NCBI RefSeq assembly: GCF_900100965.1
Contig: NZ_FMUJ01000002.1
Location: forward strand, 1,051,869-1,115,868
Source of the DNA: Variovorax sp. EL159
GTDB taxonomy: Bacteria; Pseudomonadota; Gammaproteobacteria; Burkholderiales; Burkholderiaceae_C
Reading direction: 5' to 3'
Length of the DNA: 64,000 nucleotides
Both the position numbers and the translations under genes were made by a program. Positions 42,249 to 50,598 of the stretch are shown here, piece by piece. The notes under the pieces were generated by a model. That model worked only from the letters and a program-made list of their open reading frames with translations. It was not told where the DNA came from and made no database searches. How positions within the stretch are numbered: the first letter of the stretch is position 1; each line of letters starts with the position of its first letter.

Positions 42249-44432
42249 ATGACCCCGTTCATCCGCACGGCCATGGCAGTGGCTGCCGCCACTGTCTTCC
42301 AGCCTTCCTACGCGCAACAAGCCAATGCCGAGCTTGGCACCGTCACCATCGAAGGCAGCCGCGATGCCAACAGCCTGCACCTCGAAGAATCGAGCGGCAC
42401 TGCGTCGCGGCTTGGCCTATCGGTGCGCGAGACGCCGGCCTCGGTCGAGATCCTGTCGCAAGACGCCATGCAGCAGCGCGGCGCGCGCACTTTCAGCGAG
42501 GCGTTGCGCGGCATGGCCGGCCTGTCGGGCGGTGGCCCGCCGTCGTCGCCGACCACGCTGTCCACGCGCGGCTTCACGAGCATCATGTATCTGTACGACG
42601 GCGTTCGCAGCTCCGGCGCGGGCGTGGTCAACCGGGTGCAGGACACCTGGAACTACGACCGCATCGAAGTGCTGAAGGGCCCGGCCTCGGTGCTTGATGG
42701 CGAAGGCGCCATCGGCGGCGTCGTCAACTTCGTGACCAAGCGGCCCGACCGCGACAACCCGCACAAGGAGGCCTTGCTGTCCTACGGCAGCTACGGATCG
42801 ACGCGCGCGGCCTTCGGCTTCGGCGGTGCGCTCGGCGACGCCAGCGCCTACCGGCTGGACTACAGCCGCAACGACACCAGGGTCGGCACCATCGCGCGCA
42901 ACGGCGAGCGCATCGACCACTTCACCAGCGGGTTGATGGTCGACTTCGGCGGCTCGGTCAAGCTCGACCTGGCCTTCGACTACCTGCGGGACAACAACCA
43001 GGCCTACTGGGGCACGCCGCTGGTGCCGCGCAGCTTTGCCACGCAGCCGACCGGCGTGGCCAGCACGCCCGACGGCCGAGTGATCGACCGGCGCATGACG
43101 GGCATCAACTACAACGTGCTCGACGACGACAACTCGTCCGAAACCTACTGGCTGCGCGCACGCCTGACGGGGCAGCTCGATGGCGGCTGGTCGTGGCGCA
43201 ACGAGTTCTCGGCCAACAAGGCGAAGCGCATGTTCCGCAACTCGGAGTTCGCGGCCTTCGAGCAGCCGGGCAACATCGGGCGCGACCAGACGATGATCTC
43301 GCACGACCAGGACTTCTGGCTCAACCGCTTCGACGCCACCCACAAGGGCACGCTCGGCGGCATGGACAACCGCTTCGTCGTCGGCGGCGAATACAGCGAA
43401 ACGCGCTTCGGCAGCCAGCGCCGCTTTTCGAACGGCAGCGCCAGCACCGCGAACGCATTGCGCGTGTCGGTGTTCAACCCGTACGTCGGCCTGTTCAACG
43501 ACGACCCGGCCCTCAGCGTGGGCGGCGGCAACCGCACCAACACCACGGCCAAGGTGAAGGTCACCTCGGTCTTCATGGAAGACGCGCTCAAGCCGATCCG
43601 CAACCTCACGCTGGTCGGCGGCCTGCGCCACGACCGCACCGAAGTCGAACGCGGCATCCTCGACCTGAACCTGGGCACGCTCAACCGCTTCGGCACCAGC
43701 TACCGCTCGACCTCGGGCCGGCTCGGCGCGGTGTACGACATCACGCCGCAGTCGAGCATCTACGCGCAGTACACCAACGCCACGCTGCCGGTGAACTCGC
43801 TGTTCCTGCTGTCGGCGTCGAACGCGGCGTTTCCGATGTCGCGCGGCAAGCAGGCCGAGGTGGGCTTCAAGCAGAGCATTCCCGAAGCCAACCTGGAGTG
43901 GACGGCGGCGGTCTACAAGATCGAGCTGAGCAACGTGCTCTCGCGCGACCCGAACAACGTCGCCAACACGGTAAACAACGGGCGCCAGTCTTCGCGCGGC
44001 ATCGAGCTGTCGACCGTGTGGCGGCCCACGCGTGAATGGACGCTGGCGGGGAACCTCGCGGCGCTCGATGCGCGCTTCGACACGCTGGTCGAGGCGGGTG
44101 GCGTCTCGCGCGTGGGCAAGACGCCGCCGAACGTGCCCGAGCGCGTGGCCAATCTCTTTGCGACCTACCGGCCCGACGGCTCGAAGTTCGAGTACTTCGT
44201 GTCGCTGAACCGCACTGGCCACATGTTCACCGACAACGCCAACCTGATCCGCATCAACGGCTACACCACCATGGATGCGGCGGTGAGCTACCGGCTCGAG
44301 AAGGCGCTGCTGACCTTCCGCGTGCGCAACCTGACCGACAAGCTCTACGCCACCTGGGCCGGCCGCGCGACCAGCCAGGTGCTGCTGGCGCCACGGCGCA
44401 CCTTCGAGCTGTCGGCCAAGTTCGACTTCTGA
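42249..44432 (+). CDS. TonB-dependent outer-membrane receptor (siderophore type)
   Basis: 727 residues with a signal peptide (TAMAVAAATVFQPSYAQQ). Plug domain about 50-165: RETPASVEILSQDAM is a TonB-box-like start, then STRGFTSIMYLYDG, RIEVLKGPASVLDGEGAIGGVVNFVTKRP (cited in part). The rest is a 22-strand-type beta-barrel ending in Phe (ELSAKFDF). Typical of iron-siderophore receptors; the flanking zinc-type genes make a zincophore or another metal complex equally possible. 42 bases after the second permease. Confidence 0.93.
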   Translation: MTPFIRTAMAVAAATVFQPSYAQQANAELGTVTIEGSRDANSLHLEESSGTASRLGLSVRETPASVEILSQDAMQQRGARTFSEALRGMAGLSGGGPPSSPTTLSTRGFTSIMYLYDGVRSSGAGVVNRVQDTWNYDRIEVLKGPASVLDGEGAIGGVVNFVTKRPDRDNPHKEALLSYGSYGSTRAAFGFGGALGDASAYRLDYSRNDTRVGTIARNGERIDHFTSGLMVDFGGSVKLDLAFDYLRDNNQAYWGTPLVPRSFATQPTGVASTPDGRVIDRRMTGINYNVLDDDNSSETYWLRARLTGQLDGGWSWRNEFSANKAKRMFRNSEFAAFEQPGNIGRDQTMISHDQDFWLNRFDATHKGTLGGMDNRFVVGGEYSETRFGSQRRFSNGSASTANALRVSVFNPYVGLFNDDPALSVGGGNRTNTTAKVKVTSVFMEDALKPIRNLTLVGGLRHDRTEVERGILDLNLGTLNRFGTSYRSTSGRLGAVYDITPQSSIYAQYTNATLPVNSLFLLSASNAAFPMSRGKQAEVGFKQSIPEANLEWTAAVYKIELSNVLSRDPNNVANTVNNGRQSSRGIELSTVWRPTREWTLAGNLAALDARFDTLVEAGGVSRVGKTPPNVPERVANLFATYRPDGSKFEYFVSLNRTGHMFTDNANLIRINGYTTMDAAVSYRLEKALLTFRVRNLTDKLYATWAGRATSQVLLAPRRTFELSAKFDF

Positions 44433-44463
44433 TGCGCCCGGTGATGCGCCCGGTGGTGCGCCC

Positions 44464-46101
44464 TCAGCGCATCTGCAGCCGCGCGTCCTTCGGGTAGCCG
44501 ATGGTGTAGTCGGCCGTCACGCGGGCGGTCTTGCCGGCGTCGAGGTCGAAGCGCCACATCGTCAGGCCGGGCTGCTTGTTCCAGGCCAGCTCGGCGGGCT
44601 GCGGCGAGAACTGCGAGGCCACGCGCACCTGCTCGTCGACCGAGACCGGCGCGGCTTCGAGCACCTGCACCGCGATGGGCGTGCGATGGCGGTTCTCGAC
44701 CACGTAGGCGCGCTGCACCTTGCGCTCGGCGCGCGAGCCGGCAAAGCCGCCGGTGCCCTGGTTGTCGCGCTCGGGTTCGGCCTGCACGCGCACCAGCTCG
44801 TCGCGGCCGAAAGACAGCGTGAGGCTGGCGTCGCTCGGCGCGTTCCAGCGGCCGCTGCCCACGAAGTTGCCGTCGCGGTAGAGCTGCATCGGGCCGGCCG
44901 GCCACACGCCCGTGGGTTGCGGGAGTTCGGCGACCAGGAAGGCGCTGGCGTCCACGCGCGGGCTGGTGCGCACCGCCAGCTTGGCCGTGTCTTCGTGCTG
45001 GCCCAGCGCCATCGTCACGCGCTGGCCGTTGGAGGGCACGTCGATGCTTTGGGGCACTGCGAATTCGGTGGCGAAGCTGTTGTCGAACACGCTCACGTCG
45101 AACACCGGCTCGCGGCGGTCGACGGCGGCCTGCTTGGCGGCGATCGGCGCCATGGCCGGCGCAGCAGGGGCGGCCATGTAGACCTCGTCGGCCTGCGCGG
45201 CCAGCTTGCGCGGCGGCGGCTCGATGCCGATGCGCCACGCGCCCGGCGTGCGGCCCGTGGTTTCGCGGCGTGGCTGGCCGGTGGACAGCACCAGTTTCAC
45301 GCCGCGCCAGTCTTCGCCGGTGGACTGCGCCACCAGCGCCTGCCGCTCGATGCGCACCTTGCGCGTGTTGGTGTCGAGCAGCGCGCGGTAGGTGGGCGTC
45401 CAGCCGGGGCCGTTGACCTGGTAGCTGAGCTTGATGTCGGCATCGGCGCTGGCGGCCAGCGTCACGGTGACGGCCACCACCTGGCCGCCATTGCCCTGCG
45501 AGCGCGTGCGCTCGGCCAGCAGCGGGTTGAGCTGGCGGTCGATGTCGGTCTGCTTGCGCTGGATCTGGTGTTGCTTGAGCAGCGACTCCTGCCCGGTGCG
45601 GCGCATCGCCTCGGTCATCGCGGCGAGGTTGCGCGCGTCCAGCGGGGCGCGCGCGCCCTGGGCCCCGTCGCCGCTGCCGCCCGACAGGCCCTTGAGGTAG
45701 CCGGTGACCATGCCCAGCGCGTCGGTCTCGGCCTGCAGCGCGGCCTTCTGGTCTTCGAGCTCGCGGATGCGGCCGTCGAGCGCGCTGGTCGAGCAGCGTG
45801 CCGACAGCTCGCGTGTCTCGTTGAGCACCGAGGTCTCGCCCACGCGCACCGAGGCGTCGGCCGACACCTGCAGGCTTTGCACGTCCAGCCCCGCGGGCAG
45901 GCAGGCGAAGGTGACCGAGCGGCTGCCCGCCGCGACGCGCGCCACACGCTCCACCGTGGCGCTGCCGGGGTAGACCTTGACCTGGGTGATGCGCGAGCTG
46001 TCGGCCATGGGTGGCGGTACCTGGGCGCTGGCGTTCAGGACCAGCCAGCCGGCGGCAACGACGGTGGCACGCAGAAGAAGGGCGGGGTACGGTGCTTTCA
46101 T
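44464..46101 (-). CDS. DUF4139 (mucoidy-inhibitor-A-like) exported protein
   Basis: 545 residues with a signal peptide (LLLRATVVAAGWLVLNASAQ). N-terminal DUF4140 part (VKVYPGSATVERVARV), a coiled coil at about residues 110-140 (LDGRIRELEDQKAALQAETD), and the DUF4139 beta domain (YQVNGPGWTPTYRALLD, in part, to SFGRDELV and YVVENRH). Function unknown; homologues are secreted in eukaryotes too. It is convergent with the TonB gene 31 bases away. The ATG at 46101 keeps the signal peptide. Confidence 0.85.
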   Translation of the reverse strand: MKAPYPALLLRATVVAAGWLVLNASAQVPPPMADSSRITQVKVYPGSATVERVARVAAGSRSVTFACLPAGLDVQSLQVSADASVRVGETSVLNETRELSARCSTSALDGRIRELEDQKAALQAETDALGMVTGYLKGLSGGSGDGAQGARAPLDARNLAAMTEAMRRTGQESLLKQHQIQRKQTDIDRQLNPLLAERTRSQGNGGQVVAVTVTLAASADADIKLSYQVNGPGWTPTYRALLDTNTRKVRIERQALVAQSTGEDWRGVKLVLSTGQPRRETTGRTPGAWRIGIEPPPRKLAAQADEVYMAAPAAPAMAPIAAKQAAVDRREPVFDVSVFDNSFATEFAVPQSIDVPSNGQRVTMALGQHEDTAKLAVRTSPRVDASAFLVAELPQPTGVWPAGPMQLYRDGNFVGSGRWNAPSDASLTLSFGRDELVRVQAEPERDNQGTGGFAGSRAERKVQRAYVVENRHRTPIAVQVLEAAPVSVDEQVRVASQFSPQPAELAWNKQPGLTMWRFDLDAGKTARVTADYTIGYPKDARLQMR

Positions 46102-46347
46102 GAGGAGCCTTCGCAGGAAATGAATGGGTTTGTCTCCACTCATACGGCCGGGCTCGCGGAACGGGGTTAAAGCGGTGTCAAAAAAATTTCACCGGGGTGC
46201 GGTGACTGGTGGCGCTGTCGCCAATGCAACCGCAACGGCGATGGCCGTCACCCGCGCGACGACGCGCGCGGCCGGCGCTTCTTAGAGTGGCCCATACCTG
46301 TCCACCCATCACCACCCACCGGCGTCGCCACGCCAAGGAGACCTTCC

Positions 46348-46785
46348 ATGCTCGACACCATCAAGACCATCAACCAATCCGCCGCCTTCAACCGCTGGGC
46401 CGGCTTCGAAGTGACGCACGCCGGCGACGGCCAGGCCGAGCTGCGCATGAACTGGCGCGCCGAAGACATGGGCCAGTACGCCGGCTTCCTGCACGCCGGC
46501 ATGATCGCCGCGCTGCTCGACACCGTGAGCGGCTACGCGGCCGCCACGCAGGCGGGCCGCGTGCTGGCCTCGCACTTCTCGGTGAACTGCATCTCGCCCG
46601 CCATCGGCCAGGCCTTCGTGGCGCGCGGTCGGGTCATCAAGGCCGGCCGCAAGCAGGTGTTCGTCGGGGCCGAGTTGTTCGCGCAGCCCGAAGGCAAGGG
46701 CGACGACGCGCTCAAGCTCGTGGCGACGGGGAACGCCATCCTGGTTCCGGTGGAAGAGCTTCAGACGAAGCCGGCTGCTGCGTAG
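46348..46785 (+). CDS. PaaI-type hotdog-fold acyl-CoA thioesterase
   Basis: 145 residues. GFLHAGMIAALLDTVSGYAA carries the His and Asp typical of the PaaI hotdog motif (normally HGG...LxD). Hydrolyses acyl-CoA, often phenylacetyl-CoA or medium chains; dimer/tetramer in the cytosol. CAAGGAG seven bases upstream fixes the start. Its last 74 bases overlap the convergent acyltransferase gene. The 246-base gap upstream holds no signal I recognise. Confidence 0.88.
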   Translation: MLDTIKTINQSAAFNRWAGFEVTHAGDGQAELRMNWRAEDMGQYAGFLHAGMIAALLDTVSGYAAATQAGRVLASHFSVNCISPAIGQAFVARGRVIKAGRKQVFVGAELFAQPEGKGDDALKLVATGNAILVPVEELQTKPAAA

Positions 46786-47968
46786 GCTTGGTCCGGCGCC
46801 GCAGCTTCAGGCCGAACAGAGGGCGCAGCCAGTTGCTGCGGCGGATCAGCCCGTCGGTCAGCGCCCAGCAGCCGAGCAGCGTCAGTGCCAGCAGCAGCGC
46901 CGGTTCCAGCACCGGGCCCAGCGCGAGCGGTGCCAGCAGCGTCACGCCGATGATGATCAGCGTCTGGTGCAGCACATACCACGGGTACACCGACTCGTTG
47001 GCCCAGCGCAGCCACGGCCACGGGCGGTTCAAGTAGCGATGGCCGTGGCCCAGGATGGTCGCGACCGTCAGCCACAGGTAGAGCGTGCGCAGCACGTCCA
47101 TCAGCAGGCCCGAGGCCGGCCCGCTGGCGCCGATGCGCAGCACGATGAGGGTGGAGATCACCGCGACCGCCAGCGCCAGCGACACCCGGCGCAGCCGCTC
47201 CAGCTCTTGCCACACGCCGGTGTCCACGCCCATCCAGTAGCCGTAGAGGAACATCGTGAAGTAGACGCTGTGCAGGTAAAAGTCGCGCACCAGGTTGTGG
47301 GTCGGCGGAAAGTGCGAGGCCAGCAGCATCGTCCAGGCGAGCAGCGGCACCACCGGCAGCAGCAACAGCTTCCAGCTGCGCAGCCCGTTGAAGCGGCGGC
47401 GCATCCACTGGCCGGCGGCCGAGTTCCACAGCGGCAGCGTCAGCGCGATCACGGCCGTGTAGGCGAACAGGTAGGGCAGGTACCAGAGATGGTTCCAGGT
47501 GATGCCGAACTCCGCGCCGTCGAAGGCCTTGCGCGGCCACGGCTCGGCCATCGACAAGTAGCGCAGCAAAAAAGTGCCGAAGCCCGGCGCGACCAACCCG
47601 TTGGCCACGCCCTGCGCATAGGCCTGGTACGGCACGATCAACGCCATGCCGAAGGCCAGCGGCAGCATCAGCCGAACGCCACGGCCGCGCAACAGGCTCC
47701 AGGTGCCCTGGCCGCGGCTCAGGAAGCCGAGCGACACGCCCGAGATCAGGAACACCAGGTCCATGCGCCAGAGGTTGAGGATGCGCATCGGCCATTGCAG
47801 CCACTCGGCCGCGTGCGGGCTTTTCAGGTGCCAGGGCCAGTCGGCCACGTAGTACATGCCCACGTGATAGAGGATCACGAACAGGAAGGCCAGGGCGCGC
47901 AGGGCGTCGATGTCGTGGCGGCGATGAGAGGCGGCGGCGTGGTCGGGCGGGGCGGCGGTGGCGCGCAT
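46712..47968 (-). CDS. acyltransferase family 3 membrane protein (OpgC-like)
   Basis: 418 residues with about ten membrane helices. The N-terminal block DIDALRALAFLFVILYHVGMY (cited in part) holds the conserved Arg and His of acyltransferase-3 enzymes, and FLISGVSLGFLSRG follows. Members transfer acyl groups, for example succinyl or acetyl to exopolysaccharides or glucans. AAGGAG precedes the ATG at 47968. The 3' end runs 74 bases into the PaaI gene on the other strand. Substrate unknown. Confidence 0.87.
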   Translation of the reverse strand: MRATAAPPDHAAASHRRHDIDALRALAFLFVILYHVGMYYVADWPWHLKSPHAAEWLQWPMRILNLWRMDLVFLISGVSLGFLSRGQGTWSLLRGRGVRLMLPLAFGMALIVPYQAYAQGVANGLVAPGFGTFLLRYLSMAEPWPRKAFDGAEFGITWNHLWYLPYLFAYTAVIALTLPLWNSAAGQWMRRRFNGLRSWKLLLLPVVPLLAWTMLLASHFPPTHNLVRDFYLHSVYFTMFLYGYWMGVDTGVWQELERLRRVSLALAVAVISTLIVLRIGASGPASGLLMDVLRTLYLWLTVATILGHGHRYLNRPWPWLRWANESVYPWYVLHQTLIIIGVTLLAPLALGPVLEPALLLALTLLGCWALTDGLIRRSNWLRPLFGLKLRRRTKPTQQPASSEALPPEPGWRSPSPRA

Positions 47969-48124
47969 GGCGGGCTCCTTGAAGCAAAGAAGCCGCGATG
48001 CTCGGCCGCGCCGGCCCTGCACTGCGTGTCGGCGGGACGGATCGCCCCCGCTTTGTGACGAGCGGTGGCCCCGAGGGACGAAATTCGCCGGTCCCAGGGG
48101 GGTGTTTTCGCGAGAATTCCGGCC

Positions 48125-49078
48125 ATGGGAGAACCACGCAAGAACCTGTACGAACGCTACGAGCCGATCCGCCGCTATGTGGAGGTGGGTTTCTGGATCG
48201 TGCTGATGACGCTGCAGGCCGCCTTCAGCACCGTCGTCGCGATCGTCGACGCCAGCACGCGCGCCGCCGTGCCGCACCCCCGATGGCAGGTCGCGACCTG
48301 GGAGGTGTCGAGCCACTTCGTGCTGTTGCTGCTGGTGCCGGCGCTGGTGGCCACCGAGCGCTGGCTGGCGCCGCTGGCGCGCAACCACCTGGTGCGCTTC
48401 CTGGCCTGGCACGCGGCGGCCAGCGTTGTTTTCAGCGTGGTCCATGTGGTGGCGATGTTTGGGTTGCGGGCGCTGGTCTACGCCATGGCCGGTTCGCACT
48501 ACGACTTCGGCGGCTGGGTCAGCCAGTGGGGTTATGAGTACCTGAAGGACGTGCGCGTCTACGCCTCGATGATCTTCGGCATCTGGGCCTACCGGCTGTT
48601 CGTGCTGCGGCTGCAGGGCGAGGCACGGGTGCTCGATGCGCCGGAGGAGGGCGTGGCCGAGCCATCGCCAGTCCTTCCTCCCTCGAACCCGGTTTTGGCG
48701 GAAACGGAGGGATTCGAACCCTCGATGCCCAACGTGCCCCCACCGCAACCCGTCGCCCGCCCCGAGCGCTTTCTGGTGCGCAAGCTGCGCCGCGAATTCC
48801 TCATTGCCGCCACCGATATCGACTGGCTCCAGGCCGAGGGCAACTACGTCGGCCTGCACGTCAACGGCCACGACTACCTGCTGCGCGCCACGCTCACCGA
48901 CTTCCTGACCCAGCTCGACCCCGCGCGCTTCGTGCGCGTGCATCGCAGCCACGCGGTGAACCTGGGGCGCATCAAGGAGATCGAGCCGATGGACGGCGGC
49001 GACGCCCGACTGCACATGCACGATGGCACTACCGTGCCCTGCAGCCGGCGCTACCGCGACGCACTGCGCGCCGGCTGA
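48125..49078 (+). CDS. LytTR-type membrane regulator carrying an antisense tRNA fragment
   Basis: 317 residues. About four membrane helices in the first 180 residues, then a linker, then a LytTR DNA-binding domain from about 215 to the end (FLIAATDIDWLQAEGNYVGLHV, RFVRVHRSHAVNL, CSRRYRDALR, parts cited). The linker codes for ETEGFEPSMP, which is the translation of the antisense strand of a tRNA-Ser 3' end. No receiver domain, so signalling is through the membrane part. Divergent from the acyltransferase gene, which it may control. Confidence 0.85.
   Translation: MGEPRKNLYERYEPIRRYVEVGFWIVLMTLQAAFSTVVAIVDASTRAAVPHPRWQVATWEVSSHFVLLLLVPALVATERWLAPLARNHLVRFLAWHAAASVVFSVVHVVAMFGLRALVYAMAGSHYDFGGWVSQWGYEYLKDVRVYASMIFGIWAYRLFVLRLQGEARVLDAPEEGVAEPSPVLPPSNPVLAETEGFEPSMPNVPPPQPVARPERFLVRKLRREFLIAATDIDWLQAEGNYVGLHVNGHDYLLRATLTDFLTQLDPARFVRVHRSHAVNLGRIKEIEPMDGGDARLHMHDGTTVPCSRRYRDALRAG
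48696..48729 (-). other. tRNA-Ser 3'-end fragment (pseudo-tRNA) inside the LytTR gene
   Basis: Read on the minus strand, this 34-base stretch is the last part of a tRNA: T-stem GAGGG, loop TTCGAAT, T-stem CCCTC, acceptor strand CGTTTCC, discriminator G and CCA. The acceptor strand CGTTTCC fits a tRNA-Ser with 5' GGAAACG. The 5' part of the tRNA is absent from both flanks, so it is a fragment, not a functional gene. It sits exactly in the linker of a protein-coding gene without breaking the frame. A scar of tRNA-targeted integration or exchange is one explanation. Confidence 0.85.
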
Positions 49079-49178
49079 ATCGCGGCGGCGGGCGACACGG
49101 CAGGCGATGGCCTGTTCCGGTGCGCGAGCGGGCGAATCGTCCCGCTAATGGTTCGTTCTGCACCATCAAAGAGCTTTC

Positions 49179-49194
49179 AGGCACCATTTTTGCT
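49179..49194 (+). promoter_or_regulatory. sigma-54-type promoter upstream of the ammonium transporter
   Basis: AGGCACCATTTTTGCT: GG at 49180-49181 and GC at 49192-49193 are separated by exactly ten bases, and both flanks match the GGCAC-N5-TTGC consensus. It lies 72 bases upstream of the transporter ATG. A TGCACCA half-site for NtrC is near 49159, though full sites would be expected further upstream. Nitrogen-regulated expression is inferred. Confidence 0.65.
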
Positions 49195-49265
49195 TTCTTG
49201 CGCCGGCGCCCCGAGCAATTCGGGTGCGACGCACCAATTCAAATCAAAAACTGCAAGAAGCTCCA

Positions 49266-50468
49266 ATGGACGCACTCAAACAGGGCGCAGATGCGCTGTT
49301 CATCCTTCTCGGCGCCATCATGGTGTTGGCCATGCATGCCGGTTTTGCCTTTCTCGAACTGGGCACCGTGCGCAAGAAGAACCAGGTCAATGCGCTGGTG
49401 AAGATCCTGGTCGACTTCTCGGTGTCGACCATCGTCTACTTCCTCGTGGGCTACGGTGTGGCCTACGGCACGCATTTCTTCGTGAGCGCCACCGAACTGT
49501 CGGCAAGAAGCGGCTACGAGCTGGTCAAGTTCTTCTTTCTGCTGACCTTTGCGGCCGCCATCCCGGCCATCATCTCGGGCGGCATCGCCGAGCGGGCCAA
49601 GTTCTGGCCGCAGCTGATCGCCACCGCCGTGATCGTCGGCTTCGTCTACCCGCTGTACGAAGGCATCGCCTGGAACAAGCACTTCGGCATCCAGGGCTGG
49701 ATCGCATCGCTCACGGGCCACGAGTTCCATGACTTCGCGGGTTCGGTGGTCGTGCACGCCGTGGGCGGCTGGCTCGCGCTGCCGGCCGTGCTGCTGCTGG
49801 GCGCACGCCGCAACCGCTACCGGGGCGACGGCTCGCTCAGCGCGCATCCGCCGTCGAACATTCCGTTTCTTGCCCTCGGCGCCTGGGTCCTGTGCGTGGG
49901 CTGGTTCGGCTTCAACGTGATGAGCGCGCAGAGCATCGACAAGATCTCCGGCCTCGTGGCGGTCAACTCGGTGATGGCGATGGTCGGCGGCACGCTGGTC
50001 GCGCTGGCCATGGGCAAGAACGACCCGGGCTTCGTCTACAACGGCCCGCTCGCGGGGCTCGTGGCCGTGTGCGCCGGCTCCGACCTGATGCACCCGCTGG
50101 GCGCGCTGGTGGTGGGCGGCGTGGCGGGCGCGATCTTCGTCAAGATGTTCACGCTCACGCAGAACAAATGGAAGATCGACGACGTGCTCGGCGTGTGGCC
50201 GCTGCACGGCCTGTGCGGCACCTGGGGCGGCATCGCGGCCGGCATCTTCGGCACGCAGATGCTGGGCGGCATCGGCGGCGTGAACCTGTGGGCGCAGCTC
50301 ATCGGCACCCTCATCGGCGTGGCATGGGCCGCGCTGGCGGGCGCGGCGGTGTACGGCGCGCTCAAGGCGACGATGGGCCTGCGGCTGTCGCAGGAAGAGG
50401 AATACGACGGCGCGGACCTGTCGATCCACCACATCTCGGCCACGCCGGAGCGCGAGGTGAACTGGTAA
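49266..50468 (+). CDS. amt: ammonium transporter (Amt family)
   Basis: 400 residues with 11 membrane helices. Amt features: GFAFLELGTVRKKN, a His pair region (DFAGSVVVHAVGG), WFGFN, and GVWPLHGLCGTWGGIAAGIFG with the second pore histidine. No signal-peptide-type cleavable start is evident. It admits ammonium across the inner membrane; a GlnK-type partner is usual, but none is adjacent. The ATG at 49266 gives MDALKQG; the ATG at 49224 would add a non-family stretch. The sigma-54-type promoter matches nitrogen control. Confidence 0.93.
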   Translation: MDALKQGADALFILLGAIMVLAMHAGFAFLELGTVRKKNQVNALVKILVDFSVSTIVYFLVGYGVAYGTHFFVSATELSARSGYELVKFFFLLTFAAAIPAIISGGIAERAKFWPQLIATAVIVGFVYPLYEGIAWNKHFGIQGWIASLTGHEFHDFAGSVVVHAVGGWLALPAVLLLGARRNRYRGDGSLSAHPPSNIPFLALGAWVLCVGWFGFNVMSAQSIDKISGLVAVNSVMAMVGGTLVALAMGKNDPGFVYNGPLAGLVAVCAGSDLMHPLGALVVGGVAGAIFVKMFTLTQNKWKIDDVLGVWPLHGLCGTWGGIAAGIFGTQMLGGIGGVNLWAQLIGTLIGVAWAALAGAAVYGALKATMGLRLSQEEEYDGADLSIHHISATPEREVNW

Positions 50469-50598
50469 GCGGACGGCCCGGCGCGCAGGTCAGCAGGGCA
50501 ACGCGGGGTGAGGCAGGCGAGGCGGGTGCGCGAGGCGAAAAATTGACATCTGTAGCAAACTCGCCCGACCGCTTCGCTTCAATCCCCCACACAGCCCC

